From: Flavobacterium sp. 5
GTDB lineage: Bacteria; Bacteroidota; Bacteroidia; Flavobacteriales; Flavobacteriaceae
Reading direction: 5' to 3'
Assembly (NCBI RefSeq): GCF_002813295.1
Contig: NZ_PHUE01000001.1
Coordinates: forward strand, 4,650,001 to 4,714,000
Length of the DNA stretch: 64,000 nucleotides
Position numbers and translations under genes: made by a program. The notes beneath the pieces were generated by a model, which saw only the letters and a list, made by a program, of their open reading frames with translations, searched no databases and was not told the origin of the DNA. This document shows positions 32,869-40,835 of this stretch, piece after piece. How positions within the stretch are numbered: the stretch's first letter is position 1; each line of letters starts with the position of its first letter.

Positions 32869-33633
32869 CTATTGTAATGATTTATAGCTTTCTTTAGAAT
32901 TAACTAAGCCATAAGCTATTTTAGGAAAAAATCTATTTAATAAATACAGGGCTTTTGTATCGCCAATTCTAATGGTGTACTGGTCTTTTTTAAGAGCAGT
33001 AATAAACTGTTTCACAAACTCTTGTGTGCTTAGTTTTTTACCTGTTCTGTCTGCTGTCATTTCTGTGGCAACAACAGGTGGCAGTAATTCAAAAACTTTT
33101 ACACGGCTGTTCAAAATCTGTAAATGTTTGCGAAGTGATTCTGTATAAAAACCCAAAGCAGCTTTAGACGCAGAATAAGTTGGTTCTACAATCGAAGGTA
33201 CATAACGAAGAAGTGAAGTAGTATTGATAATAGCACTTTCTTCTTGTTGCTGAAGCATTTCCATAAAAATGTTGTTTAAACGGATTACGCCAAGATAATT
33301 AACTTCCATTTCATAAGCCGCACTTTCAGCATGTCTGTCATCAGGAATGCCTAAATTCAACAGCGGACTTAATACACCTGCATTATGGTATAAAATATCA
33401 ATTCCTCCTAATGCTTTAACTTGATTAAAAAGGGTAATTGCATCTTCTGGATTACCTGCATCGCTTTTTATTACGGTAAGACTTGGGTATTTTTTTTTAG
33501 CTTCATTTAACTTATCCTGATTTCTTCCCGTAATAATTACTTTTGCCCCTTGTTCAAGGAATTGTTTTGCGGCTTCAAGGCCTATACCAGAGCCTCCTCC
33601 GGTAATTAATATTGTTTTGTTTTTTACTGTCAT
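32869..33633 (-). CDS. SDR oxidoreductase (second gene of TetR unit)
   Basis: 254 residues. TGGGSGIG, YHNAGVL, Ser in NTTSLLR and YSASK. The C-terminal part (DLGS-free, LNRFFPKIAYGLVNS) is like DltE-type SDRs. It lies 68 bp after the SDR at 33702 and 38 bp before the quinone oxidoreductase. NADP use is suggested by TGRN. Substrate unknown. Confidence 0.88.
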   Translation of the reverse strand: MTVKNKTILITGGGSGIGLEAAKQFLEQGAKVIITGRNQDKLNEAKKKYPSLTVIKSDAGNPEDAITLFNQVKALGGIDILYHNAGVLSPLLNLGIPDDRHAESAAYEMEVNYLGVIRLNNIFMEMLQQQEESAIINTTSLLRYVPSIVEPTYSASKAALGFYTESLRKHLQILNSRVKVFELLPPVVATEMTADRTGKKLSTQEFVKQFITALKKDQYTIRIGDTKALYLLNRFFPKIAYGLVNSKESYKSLQ

Positions 33634-33701
33634 AATGATATGTTTTATTTTTAATTAGATTCAGATTCTGATAAAAAGAAATAGGATTTAAAAAGGCAGT
33701 T

Positions 33702-34403
33702 TTATAATTTATCAGAAAATGTTTTCGATTCACCCACCAAAATATCAAATTGGTTTTGTCCTAATCCTAAAAGTAATTCATCGGCTACTTCTGAAGGAGG
33801 AATACCGTTTGCGCCGCCAATCTCAGCAGAAAATTCTGTGTTCACCAAAGGAGGATAAATTTCAAAAATATTTAGATTTGAATTTTCTTCAAACGTATCT
33901 CTCAGCCCTTGTGTATAACTGTGTAAAGCTGCTTTACTGGCAGCATAAGTGGGTAAGTATTTATTTCCTCTAAACACAGCTATTGAAGAAACATTTATAA
34001 TAGCAGCCTCTTTCTGTTGTAATAAATTAGGTAATACCAATCGTGTAAAATCTATCACACTTAAATAATTGGTATTCATTTCCTGAAATGCTTTTTCGGC
34101 CGCATTGTTCACGTCATCGCTTAAATCATTCATAAAAGCTGCGCCCGCATTATTGATGACAATATTGGTTTCTGGATATTGCTCTGTTAATTCTTTTGCA
34201 ATTCGAATACGATCTGCCACAATCGATAAGTCTCCTTGAATAGCAGATGCATTGTCTAACTCTTTCAATGCTTTTTGCAGACGTTCTTCACTGCGTCCGT
34301 TAATGATAATGGTATTGCCGGCTGCACTTAACTTTTTAGCAAATGCTAAACCTATTCCTGCACTTCCGCCTGAGATGAATATGGTATTTCCTGTTGTTTT
34401 CAT
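33702..34403 (-). CDS. SDR oxidoreductase (first gene of TetR unit)
   Basis: 233 residues. SGGSAGIG (Thr replaced by Ser at the first position), INNAGAAF, Ser in INVSSIAVF, YAASK. It is shorter than usual and close in type to the next SDR (DltE-like). The promoter region upstream contains two copies of the palindrome also found at the promoter of the TetR gene at 34528, so repression by that protein is inferred. Confidence 0.88.
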   Translation of the reverse strand: MKTTGNTIFISGGSAGIGLAFAKKLSAAGNTIIINGRSEERLQKALKELDNASAIQGDLSIVADRIRIAKELTEQYPETNIVINNAGAAFMNDLSDDVNNAAEKAFQEMNTNYLSVIDFTRLVLPNLLQQKEAAIINVSSIAVFRGNKYLPTYAASKAALHSYTQGLRDTFEENSNLNIFEIYPPLVNTEFSAEIGGANGIPPSEVADELLLGLGQNQFDILVGESKTFSDKL

Positions 34404-34429
34404 TTTATTGTTTGTTTAAATTGTTATTT

Positions 34430-34449
34430 TTTAGACTTTTTAGTATATT
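34430..34449 (-). promoter_or_regulatory. TetR operator copy (SDR-proximal)
   Basis: TTTAGACT-TTTT-AGTATATT: half-sites as in the copy at 35140, one arm imperfect. It lies 27 bp upstream of the SDR start. Confidence 0.65.
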
Positions 34450-34493
34450 TTATTATCCGATTATGTAATGTATTAAAATAAATTATTTTATAA

Positions 34494-34513
34494 AATAGAC
34501 TAAAAAGTATATT
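34494..34513 (-). promoter_or_regulatory. TetR operator copy (SDR promoter)
   Basis: AATAGACT-AAAA-AGTATATT, one base from the perfect palindrome. On the minus strand it runs into CTATTTTA, the same weak -7 context seen at the other TetR-SDR module (8427). Confidence 0.7.
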
Positions 34514-34527
34514 TTATGTCAAAAAAA

Positions 34528-35118
34528 TTAGACCCTAAATTGTTCTAATTCTTCTTTTAAGCTTTTAATCAAACTCTGCATTGGCTTAGCAGTATTCATT
34601 GTTTTGCATAAAACCAAAGCTCCTTCAACGGCAGCAACTGCTTTAAAAGCATATACATCTGTTTGCAGTTTGTTAGAAAATTCTCCATCCTCAATCCCTT
34701 TTTCAAGAATCCCAACAAATAATGCTTGTCCATTTTTTAGAACGTCTGCAACTCTTTCTTTAATAATTGGAAAAGTATCATCAGATTCCACAGCCATATT
34801 AAACATAGGACATCCTCCTTTTATATGAGTATTTAAAGGATCTTTATAAAAATCTAAAAATGCAAAAACCTTTGATCTGGCAGATTTTTCCTTATTGATA
34901 GCAGTTACCAATTTGGAACTGTTATAGTCAAGCATATAATTAACTACTTGAACAGATAAATCTTCTTTACTCTCAAAATGTCCATAGAGACAGCCTTTAG
35001 TTAATTTTGATGCTTCTAGAACATCATCAATATTTGCTCCAGCTATCCCTTTTTGATTATAAATAGGAGCTGCAGTTTCTAGTATGAATTGTTTTGTTCT
35101 TTCGGCTTTTGTCAGCAT
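34528..35118 (-). CDS. TetR/AcrR-family repressor
   Basis: 196 residues. HTH at about 10-55 (GANIDDVLEASKLTKGCLYGHFESKEDL), C-terminal domain with GGCPMFNMAVESDD. Clearly related to the TetR at 8463 (KAERTKQFI, KGGxYGxFExKE patterns), with a different operator. It likely represses itself and the SDR-SDR-QOR unit. The ligand is unknown; a quinone or carbonyl compound would fit the targets. Confidence 0.9.
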   Translation of the reverse strand: MLTKAERTKQFILETAAPIYNQKGIAGANIDDVLEASKLTKGCLYGHFESKEDLSVQVVNYMLDYNSSKLVTAINKEKSARSKVFAFLDFYKDPLNTHIKGGCPMFNMAVESDDTFPIIKERVADVLKNGQALFVGILEKGIEDGEFSNKLQTDVYAFKAVAAVEGALVLCKTMNTAKPMQSLIKSLKEELEQFRV

Positions 35119-35139
35119 TGCTTCAATAATTAGAGTACA

Positions 35140-35159
35140 AATATACTAAAAAGTATATT
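35140..35159 (-). promoter_or_regulatory. TetR operator at its own promoter
   Basis: AATATACT-AAAA-AGTATATT, perfect 8-bp arms. It overlaps an exact -7 box TATATTTG on the minus strand (35145-35138). Confidence 0.8.
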
Positions 35160-35216
35160 TTGATATATGGTCTATCATATGATTTATCTATAGACATATT
35201 CTATATTGCTATACTT

Positions 35217-35243
35217 ACTTTATTTAAAATCAAAAATAGCCCA
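35217..35243. repeat. Copy of a sequence upstream of the cupin gene
   Basis: CTTTATTTAAAATCAAAAA and the following TAGCCCAA also occur at 19776-19803, with one base of length difference. At 19.8 kb this stretch borders the LytTR box; here the box is not recognisable. Confidence 0.5.
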
Positions 35244-35288
35244 AATAGGGAGTGTTATTGTTAAATATTAATTGTGGAAGTAGGAAAA

Positions 35289-35337
35289 GAAAAAGTGAGA
35301 AGCAAGTGTGAATTTCCACAACTGCATCTCACTTTTC
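35289..35337. repeat. Inverted repeat upstream of the TetR gene
   Basis: AAAAGTGAGA (about 35291-35300) and TCTCACTTTT (35327-35336), with an inner TGTG/CACA pair. It may be a cruciform or terminator for transcription from the SDR at 35430, though no clear T tract on that side. The rest of the 35160-35429 gap holds only AT-rich near-repeats of CATAATT. Confidence 0.45.
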
Positions 35338-35429
35338 AAGTCACCTTTTAGCCTATAATTGTAATCAACAACTCATCATAACCAAAAAACATAGGTCATT
35401 ATCCATAATTTACAATTCATAATTCATAA

Positions 35430-36173
35430 TTAACTTAATACCATTCCTCCATCCATAATAATATCAGCTCCTGTAATAAAAACAGCAGCTTCACTGCTTA
35501 AATAGCTTACCATTTTAGCAACATCTGCAGAAGCACCCATTTGTTTTAAAGGAACTTTATTAACTACAACATCCATAATTGATTTTACAGTTGCCTCGTC
35601 TAAACCCACTTTATTCATTACTTCGGTTTCCGTTGGTCCGGGGCTAACAGAATTAACTCTTATTTTTCTTGGTGCTAATTCTAAAGCTGCAGATTTCATT
35701 ACCGAATTTAAAGCTGTCTTACTGGAAGAATAAATTGATGATCCCGGACCAGGCATACTCGCAGTATTTGAAGAAAGAAACACAACTGATGCTCCATCTT
35801 TCAAAATCGGAATAAAGCGACTTAAGGTAAAGTAAGCTCCTTTAAAATTTACATTCATAATACTGTCAAATAAATCTTCTGTGGCTTGTTCAATTGTTCC
35901 CAAACCAGCAATTCCAGCATTTATAAACAGAATATCAATAGGATCAAAATTTTCCTTTATTTGAGATGCTAAATTTTCGATATCCGAAATACTCGATTGA
36001 TCTGCGACTATTGCATTTACATTCAATTCTAAAGCAGCTTTCTCAATTGCTTCTTTTCTTCTTCCTGTAATAATAACTGTAGCCCCCTGCTCTTTTAATT
36101 GCTTTGCTGTTGCATAGCCTATACCACTATTACCCCCAGTTATAACCGCTATTTTATTTTTTAAATTGTCCAT
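35430..36173 (-). CDS. SDR oxidoreductase controlled by HxlR
   Basis: 247 residues. TGGNSGIG, INAGIAG (NNAG reduced to NAG), Ser in FLSSNTA, YSSSK, and C-terminal TGADIIMDGGM. Divergently transcribed from an HxlR-type regulator. An exact -7 box TAACTTTG (36206-36199) and an inverted repeat GGTAT-N8-ATACC lie in the shared spacer. HxlR proteins commonly sense aldehydes, quinones or thiol-reactive compounds, consistent with a detoxifying reductase. Confidence 0.89.
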   Translation of the reverse strand: MDNLKNKIAVITGGNSGIGYATAKQLKEQGATVIITGRRKEAIEKAALELNVNAIVADQSSISDIENLASQIKENFDPIDILFINAGIAGLGTIEQATEDLFDSIMNVNFKGAYFTLSRFIPILKDGASVVFLSSNTASMPGPGSSIYSSSKTALNSVMKSAALELAPRKIRVNSVSPGPTETEVMNKVGLDEATVKSIMDVVVNKVPLKQMGASADVAKMVSYLSSEAAVFITGADIIMDGGMVLS

Positions 36174-36198
36174 TTTATTTGTTTTAAAATTAATGGTA

Positions 36199-36206
36199 CA
36201 AAGTTA
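36199..36206 (-). promoter_or_regulatory. -7 box TAACTTTG of the HxlR-linked SDR
   Basis: Exact TAnnTTTG on the minus strand, 26 bp before the start at 36173. Confidence 0.6.
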
Positions 36207-36233
36207 GATTCAAAAACATATTGCTTTTTTGGA

Positions 36234-36251
36234 GGTATCATGGAGTATACC
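36234..36251. promoter_or_regulatory. Candidate HxlR operator
   Basis: GGTATCATGGAGTATACC: GGTAT and ATACC arms around 8 bases, about 28 bp upstream of the SDR -7 box and 80 bp upstream of the HxlR start. Confidence 0.5.
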
Positions 36252-36330
36252 AGAATTAGGATAGACTCCGAATTCTTCTTTTATATTTTGCTTGCCTTTA
36301 GTATCTTTATTATCTGTTTAATAATTAGTC

Positions 36331-36675
36331 ATGGAAAGAAATCAAAAAGAAGAAGTTCGCGCACTTCAGGATACGATATATGTTTTGGGTGGAAAATGGA
36401 AATTACCCATCATAAATTCAATCTGTAATGGAAACAATCGTTTTAAAGATATTAAAGAGAGTATTCCTGGCATCACTTCAAAAATGCTTTCGAAAGAATT
36501 AAAAGATATGGAACTCAACAACCTTGTTAAAAGAACTGAAGATCATGATGCAAAAGTCACAATCCTTTATGAATCTACTGATTACTGCAAATCTTTCGGC
36601 CCTATAATTACCGAAATGATTAATTGGGGAATCTCACATCGAAATCATATCAAAAAGAGAGAAGTAACTATTTGA
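36331..36675 (+). CDS. HxlR-family winged-helix regulator
   Basis: 114 residues. Core HxlR features are YVLGGKWKLPIINSICNGNNRFKDIKESIPGITSKMLSKELKDMELNNLVKR and the wing HDAKVTILYESTDYCKSFGPII. One cysteine precedes the recognition region (SICNG) and another is in DYCKS. Members of this family often sense electrophiles or oxidants through Cys, but the usual N-terminal Cys is absent. It probably controls the divergent SDR. A terminator follows at 36778. Confidence 0.92.
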   Translation: MERNQKEEVRALQDTIYVLGGKWKLPIINSICNGNNRFKDIKESIPGITSKMLSKELKDMELNNLVKRTEDHDAKVTILYESTDYCKSFGPIITEMINWGISHRNHIKKREVTI

Positions 36676-36777
36676 TTTTTACAAACGTTCAATGATGAAT
36701 AGAAATTTAAGCTAAACATTTTTTTGATTACTTAAAGTAGTTTACAATGGGTTTGTGTCCCGCCACGGTCACTAAAT

Positions 36778-36812
36778 AAAAAAGCTCAATTCGCTTCGAA
36801 TTGAGCTTTTTT
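36778..36812 (+). terminator. Intrinsic terminator after the HxlR gene
   Basis: AAAAAAGCTCAATTCG, loop CTT, CGAATTGAGCTTTTTTT: perfect 16-bp stem with T run on both strands. Confidence 0.88.
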
Positions 36813-36974
36813 TATAACTTTTCAGACTATTTAACACATACATACCTCTATTTATTTATAAAAACTAAATGGTTTGAAAATTTATAAAGTTAACTTGACT
36901 GGATTCAAACCACTATCATGTTTGTAGGTTTTAAAGGCAGAAAACGATCTAACTGTATGTTATCATTTTTTTCA

Positions 36975-37127
36975 TTAGTAAGAGTACTGAATTGTTGCAA
37001 GGTCAACTTCTACTCTACGCATTTTCATTATTCCTTTAACATCCCTATAACTCAATGCCAATCTTAATTTGAAATAAACCGCTTGAAGAATAATAGCTTT
37101 GAGTAGGCAATGACCTTTAGTATTCCT
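36975..37127 (-). pseudogene. IS6-family transposase remnant (N-terminal part)
   Basis: Minus-strand open stretch of 51 codons between stops, with no start. It reads KAIILQAVYFKLRLALSYRD, then VKGIMKMRRVEVDLATIQ and a premature stop. This is the N-terminal region of IS6-type transposases (normally ...ILQAVYxKLRxxLSYRDVEELMxxRGVxVDHATIQRWV). The catalytic DDE part and terminal repeats are missing. It lies in a 596-bp gene-free gap (36813-37408), just upstream of the first sigma-54-type promoter of the detoxification block. The rest of that gap shows nothing else recognisable besides the enhancer and promoter at 37282-37368. Confidence 0.75.
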
Positions 37128-37281
37128 TTAAAGATTTTTTTAATATCTAAATAAAAAAATTATTCATCGATATTACAGCCCCATTATTATCTGCCTACAA
37201 AAAAATACAGTTAAATATGGCATGATAGGGTTACCTCAATAAAAGCAAATTAATCTTATTTTATTTACATAATTAATAAAA

Positions 37282-37297
37282 TTACGAAATAACGTAA
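37282..37297 (+). promoter_or_regulatory. Upstream activator site (UAS) 1
   Basis: TTACGAAATAACGTAA, arms TTACG/CGTAA. Centre at 37289.5, 89.5 bp before the start predicted from the -24/-12 element at 37353-37368. Confidence 0.8.
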
Positions 37298-37352
37298 AGC
37301 ATAAAATACAAATATATTTTTAAGTAGTTGATTATTAATGAATTGTCATGAA

Positions 37353-37368
37353 AGACATATTGTTTGTC
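37353..37368 (+). promoter_or_regulatory. Sigma-54-like promoter 1
   Basis: AGACATATTGTTTGTC, compared with the sigma-54 consensus TGGCACG-N4-TTGC. The -24 GG is GA here, making it the weakest of the four. Predicted start near 37379, 30 bp before the ATG at 37409. Confidence 0.65.
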
Positions 37369-37408
37369 TACTCTTTAGCATTCAATTAATTAACTTAAAA
37401 ATATAAAA

Positions 37409-38320
37409 ATGAAAAACTTACTTTTTACAATCAGCTTATTTACGCTCCTTTTTGCGAATACTGAAGTCTTTTCACAAGCAAAAAGAGTTCCTGCTTCTTT
37501 AGGAAGAGAAGAATACATTGAAGTTGAAAAAAATGTACGCCTTCATGTAACTGATTTAGGAACTGGTCAGCCAATCATATTAATCCATGGATGGCCGTTG
37601 AGTGATGCCATGTACGAATACCAGTATTCCTATTTTATTCAAAATGGCTATCGTGTAATTGGAATTTCTTTACGTGGATTCGGACTATCTGATAAACCTG
37701 GAGGAAAGTACAACTATGATGTCTTTGCAGATGATATTAAAGTAATACTTGACAAATTAAAAATTGAAAATGCCATTTTAGGTGGGTTTTCAATGGGCGG
37801 TGCTACTGTAATTCACTATGCAGCAAAATACAATGCTGCCCATATCTCAAAATTGGCATTATTCGGAGCAGCAGCGCCAATTTGGACAAAAAGAGCCGAC
37901 TTTAACTATGGCAATTGGACTAAGGAGGATGTCGATGGATTGATTAATTTGAACTACACAAACAGACCTCAATTATTCGAAAATTTCGGGCAAATATTCC
38001 CTGCAAATTCATCTAGTGTATCTCCTGGACTTGGAGCATGGTTAGGAACAATTCAGGCACAAGCTTCTCCATATGCTATGGCTGAAGGTTTAAAAACACT
38101 TAGAGATACCGATTTAAGAGATGATTTAAAAAAGATTAAAATCCCAACATTAATCCTTCATGGTAAGTTAGATAAAATCTGTTCCTATGATTTAGCCGAA
38201 CAGATGCATTCAATGATTAAGAACTCAACATTAGTTCTTCTTGAAAAAAGTGGGCACGCCTTATTCATCGAAGAAACTTCAAAATTCAATGCTGAATTAT
38301 TGAGTTTTATCAAAAAATAA
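37409..38320 (+). CDS. Exported alpha/beta hydrolase (non-haem chloroperoxidase/arylesterase-like)
   Basis: 303 residues with a signal peptide (cleavage near VFSQ). HGWPLSDAMYEYQ, SLRGFGLSDKPG, nucleophile elbow GGFSMGGA (Ser near 130), Asp in HGKLDKICSYD and His in SGHALFIEE complete the triad. Such enzymes hydrolyse esters or lactones, and perhydrolysis is a side activity. It is the first gene of a seven-gene colinear run (37409-44412) behind sigma-54-like promoter 1. It is related to the cytoplasmic hydrolase at 46949. Confidence 0.88.
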   Translation: MKNLLFTISLFTLLFANTEVFSQAKRVPASLGREEYIEVEKNVRLHVTDLGTGQPIILIHGWPLSDAMYEYQYSYFIQNGYRVIGISLRGFGLSDKPGGKYNYDVFADDIKVILDKLKIENAILGGFSMGGATVIHYAAKYNAAHISKLALFGAAAPIWTKRADFNYGNWTKEDVDGLINLNYTNRPQLFENFGQIFPANSSSVSPGLGAWLGTIQAQASPYAMAEGLKTLRDTDLRDDLKKIKIPTLILHGKLDKICSYDLAEQMHSMIKNSTLVLLEKSGHALFIEETSKFNAELLSFIKK

Positions 38321-38339
38321 TTCTTTAAAATTTCGTATC

Positions 38340-39512
38340 ATGACTGGTTCTACAACATTGTCTCCCTTTCAAATTTTAATCATGTCAGCCACAGCAGGTA
38401 TATGTGTGGCTAACATCTATTACAGTCAGCCTATTTTAAATGAAATTGCTAATTCTTTGCACATCAGCATAAATGAAGCAGGGTATTTATCGGTGCTTTC
38501 TCAAGCTGGTTATGGTTTTGGATTGTTTTTTATAACTCCATTGGGAGACAAAATAGACCGAAAAAAGTTGATATTATGGCTTCAAATAGGGCTGCTAATT
38601 TCATTGGCAGCCATAGCCACTACTTCATCAGTTTTAGTTTTATATATAGCCAGTTTAGCCATAGGTCTTTTTGCTGTTACTGCTCAAGTAATTTTACCAA
38701 TGGCAGCGAGCCTAACATCCGAAAATAAAGGTAAAGTAGTAGGAATAATTTTTACTGGAATTCTAGTTGGAGTTTTAGCCGCAAGAGTGGTAAGTGGTTA
38801 CATAGCTGAATTTTTGGGATGGCGTTATGTATATCTATTTTCTGCAGCTTTGGTTTTACTTTCTGCCATAAGCATGCAAACCGATTTTCCTGGTACAAAA
38901 GACCAATTTGTTGGGACGTATAGCCAATTGCTAAAATCAGTAACCAATCAATTCAAACGTTTTGCAACACTGAGAAGAACCTCATTTATTGGAGCATTGA
39001 CATTTGGTACGTTTAGTTCTTTTTGGGTTACTTTGACTTTTCATCTTAGTGGAAAACCTTTCAATTATCAATCGGATATCATTGGTTTGTTTGGTCTTTT
39101 GGCCATTGGCAGTGCATTGTTAGTTCCAATTATCGGAAAGCTTTTTGACAAATATAATAATCCAAAAAAAGCATTGCTATTTAGTATTGGAGCAATCATC
39201 ATTGGCCTTCTCACACTAGTCCTATTTCCTTACTCACTGACAGCGCTTTGGGTCGCAGTTATCCTTATTGATATTGGAGTTCAAGCTACTCAAGTAACAA
39301 ACATTGCTGTGATTTACACTTTAGATGCAACTGCTAATAGCAGAATCAATACTGTTTATATGACCTCTTATTTTATTGGAGGAGCATTAGGCGCTTTTGT
39401 TGGAATTCATTGTTGGGAATTGGGAGGCTGGCATGCAGCATTACTTCAAATGGTATTGTTTGCTGTTACAGCCTTCCTTATTGTGATTACAAGTAAAAAA
39501 ATAATGCAATAA
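38340..39512 (+). CDS. MFS transporter
   Basis: 390 residues, 12 predicted helices. The N-terminus AGICVANIYYSQPILNEIANSL and loop TPLGDKIDRKKLI match the YnfM/YybF-like MFS group (aromatic acid or drug efflux). Inner membrane. It begins 19 bp after the hydrolase and is followed by YceI after 32 bp. Probably exports a detoxification product or toxic compound; substrate not deducible. Confidence 0.88.
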   Translation: MTGSTTLSPFQILIMSATAGICVANIYYSQPILNEIANSLHISINEAGYLSVLSQAGYGFGLFFITPLGDKIDRKKLILWLQIGLLISLAAIATTSSVLVLYIASLAIGLFAVTAQVILPMAASLTSENKGKVVGIIFTGILVGVLAARVVSGYIAEFLGWRYVYLFSAALVLLSAISMQTDFPGTKDQFVGTYSQLLKSVTNQFKRFATLRRTSFIGALTFGTFSSFWVTLTFHLSGKPFNYQSDIIGLFGLLAIGSALLVPIIGKLFDKYNNPKKALLFSIGAIIIGLLTLVLFPYSLTALWVAVILIDIGVQATQVTNIAVIYTLDATANSRINTVYMTSYFIGGALGAFVGIHCWELGGWHAALLQMVLFAVTAFLIVITSKKIMQ

Positions 39513-39544
39513 ATATATAATAATCAAATTAAAAATGACAAAAA

Positions 39545-40075
39545 ATGACAAAATCAACTTGGGCAATCGACCCCACACATTCAGAGATTGGCTTTAAAGT
39601 AAAGCACATGATGTTCACAAATGTATCAGGAAAATTCAATGATTTCAAAGCTTCAATCGAAAATGAAGATGACAATTTTGAAATCTCAAAAATTAATTTT
39701 TCGGCTGATGTTAGTTCAGTGGATACCAACAATGCTGACAGAGACAATCATCTCAGAAGTAATGATTTTTTTGATGTTGATACTTTTCCGAAAATTTCAT
39801 TTACATCAACAAAGATTACAAAAATTAACGATGGATTGTTCCAGATTAATGGAGACCTGACTATCAAGAATGTAACTAAAAGCATTGCTCTAGAAACAGA
39901 ATACAGTGGATTAATGGAAGACCCATGGGGAAATACAAAAATTGGACTTTCAATAACTGGAAAAATTGACAGAAAGGAATTTGGCTTAACCTGGAATTCT
40001 ACTCTAGAAACTGGAGGAGTTCTTGTTGGAGAAGAAATTAAATTAAACTCTGAAATTCAATTTATTAAACAATAA
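39545..40075 (+). CDS. YceI-family protein (sigma-54 block)
   Basis: 176 residues, no signal peptide. TWAIDPTHSEIGFKVKHMMFTNVSGKFNDFKA is the canonical YceI start; DNHLRSNDFFDVDTFPKISF and GEEIKLNSEIQF follow. It binds an isoprenoid or quinone-like lipid by family analogy. It is nearer to canonical YceI than the copy at 9937. Between the MFS and isochorismatase-like genes. Confidence 0.9.
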   Translation: MTKSTWAIDPTHSEIGFKVKHMMFTNVSGKFNDFKASIENEDDNFEISKINFSADVSSVDTNNADRDNHLRSNDFFDVDTFPKISFTSTKITKINDGLFQINGDLTIKNVTKSIALETEYSGLMEDPWGNTKIGLSITGKIDRKEFGLTWNSTLETGGVLVGEEIKLNSEIQFIKQ

Positions 40076-40101
40076 TCATTAACCATTAAAATTAAACAAT
40101 T

Positions 40102-40788
40102 ATGAAAAAAGTTATTTTAACAGTAGCAGTAGGTTTATCAACCTTAGCAGGATTTGCTCAAAAACCAAGTCCAAATTTATTAAGTCCAACAAATCATACC
40201 TTGGTATTGGTTGATTTTGAGGGACAAATGGCATTTGCTACAAAAAGTATTGATGCAATCGATTTAAGAAACAACACTGGTTTGATTGCTGGTGCTTCCA
40301 AAATTTTTAAAGTTCCAACTGTAGTTACAACTGTTGCTGAAAAATCGTTTAGTGGTCCAGTATTCCCTGAAGTATTGGAGGCATATCCTAACCAAGCTGA
40401 ATATATTGATAGAACAACCATGAATACTTGGGAAGATGCAAAAGCGTACAAAGCCATTACTGGTAAAGGAACCAAAAAAATTGTTTTTGCAGGACTTTGG
40501 ACAAGCGTATGTATTGTAGGTCCAACCCTATCAGCACTTACTGAAGGATATGATGTTTATTTTATTACTGATGCCTGTGGAGATGTTTCACCTGAGGCGC
40601 ATAACCAAGCAATTGCTAGAATGATTCAAGCTGGTGCTAAACCGATGACTTCTTTACAATACTTACTTGAATTACAAAGAGACTGGGCACGTGGAGAAAC
40701 CTATAAAGCAGTAACAGATTTAGCCGTAAAATATGGTGGCTCTTATGGTTTAGGTGTTCAATATGCTAGAGAAATGGTAAAACACTAA
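40102..40788 (+). CDS. Exported isochorismatase-family hydrolase (YcaC-like)
   Basis: 228 residues with a signal peptide (cleavage near GFAQ). Cysteine-hydrolase triad: D38 (LVLVDFEGQMAF), a Lys in the GKGTKKIVFAG region and C137 (GLWTSVCIVGP). The end RDWARGETYKAVTDLAVKYGGSYGLGVQYA is typical of YcaC-like proteins; an exported form is less common. Hydrolyses amides or related bonds; substrate unknown. An intrinsic terminator lies between it and the next gene. Confidence 0.9.
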   Translation: MKKVILTVAVGLSTLAGFAQKPSPNLLSPTNHTLVLVDFEGQMAFATKSIDAIDLRNNTGLIAGASKIFKVPTVVTTVAEKSFSGPVFPEVLEAYPNQAEYIDRTTMNTWEDAKAYKAITGKGTKKIVFAGLWTSVCIVGPTLSALTEGYDVYFITDACGDVSPEAHNQAIARMIQAGAKPMTSLQYLLELQRDWARGETYKAVTDLAVKYGGSYGLGVQYAREMVKH

Positions 40789-40794
40789 TTACAG

Positions 40795-40823
40795 AAAGTG
40801 GGTGTAAAAGCCCACTTTTTTTT
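40795..40823 (+). terminator. Intra-operon terminator/attenuator
   Basis: AAAGTGGG (40795-40802), 8-base loop, CCCACTTT (40811-40818) and T run to 40823. Only 13 bp before the amidohydrolase ATG with no other promoter seen, so it probably lowers downstream expression rather than ending the operon. Confidence 0.8.
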
Positions 40824-40835
40824 AAATTCTAAAAA

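Noticed and set aside
36240..36428. Plus-strand 62-codon frame before the HxlR gene
   Set aside because: It overlaps the HxlR coding start in another frame and the candidate operator; HxlR is the clear gene.
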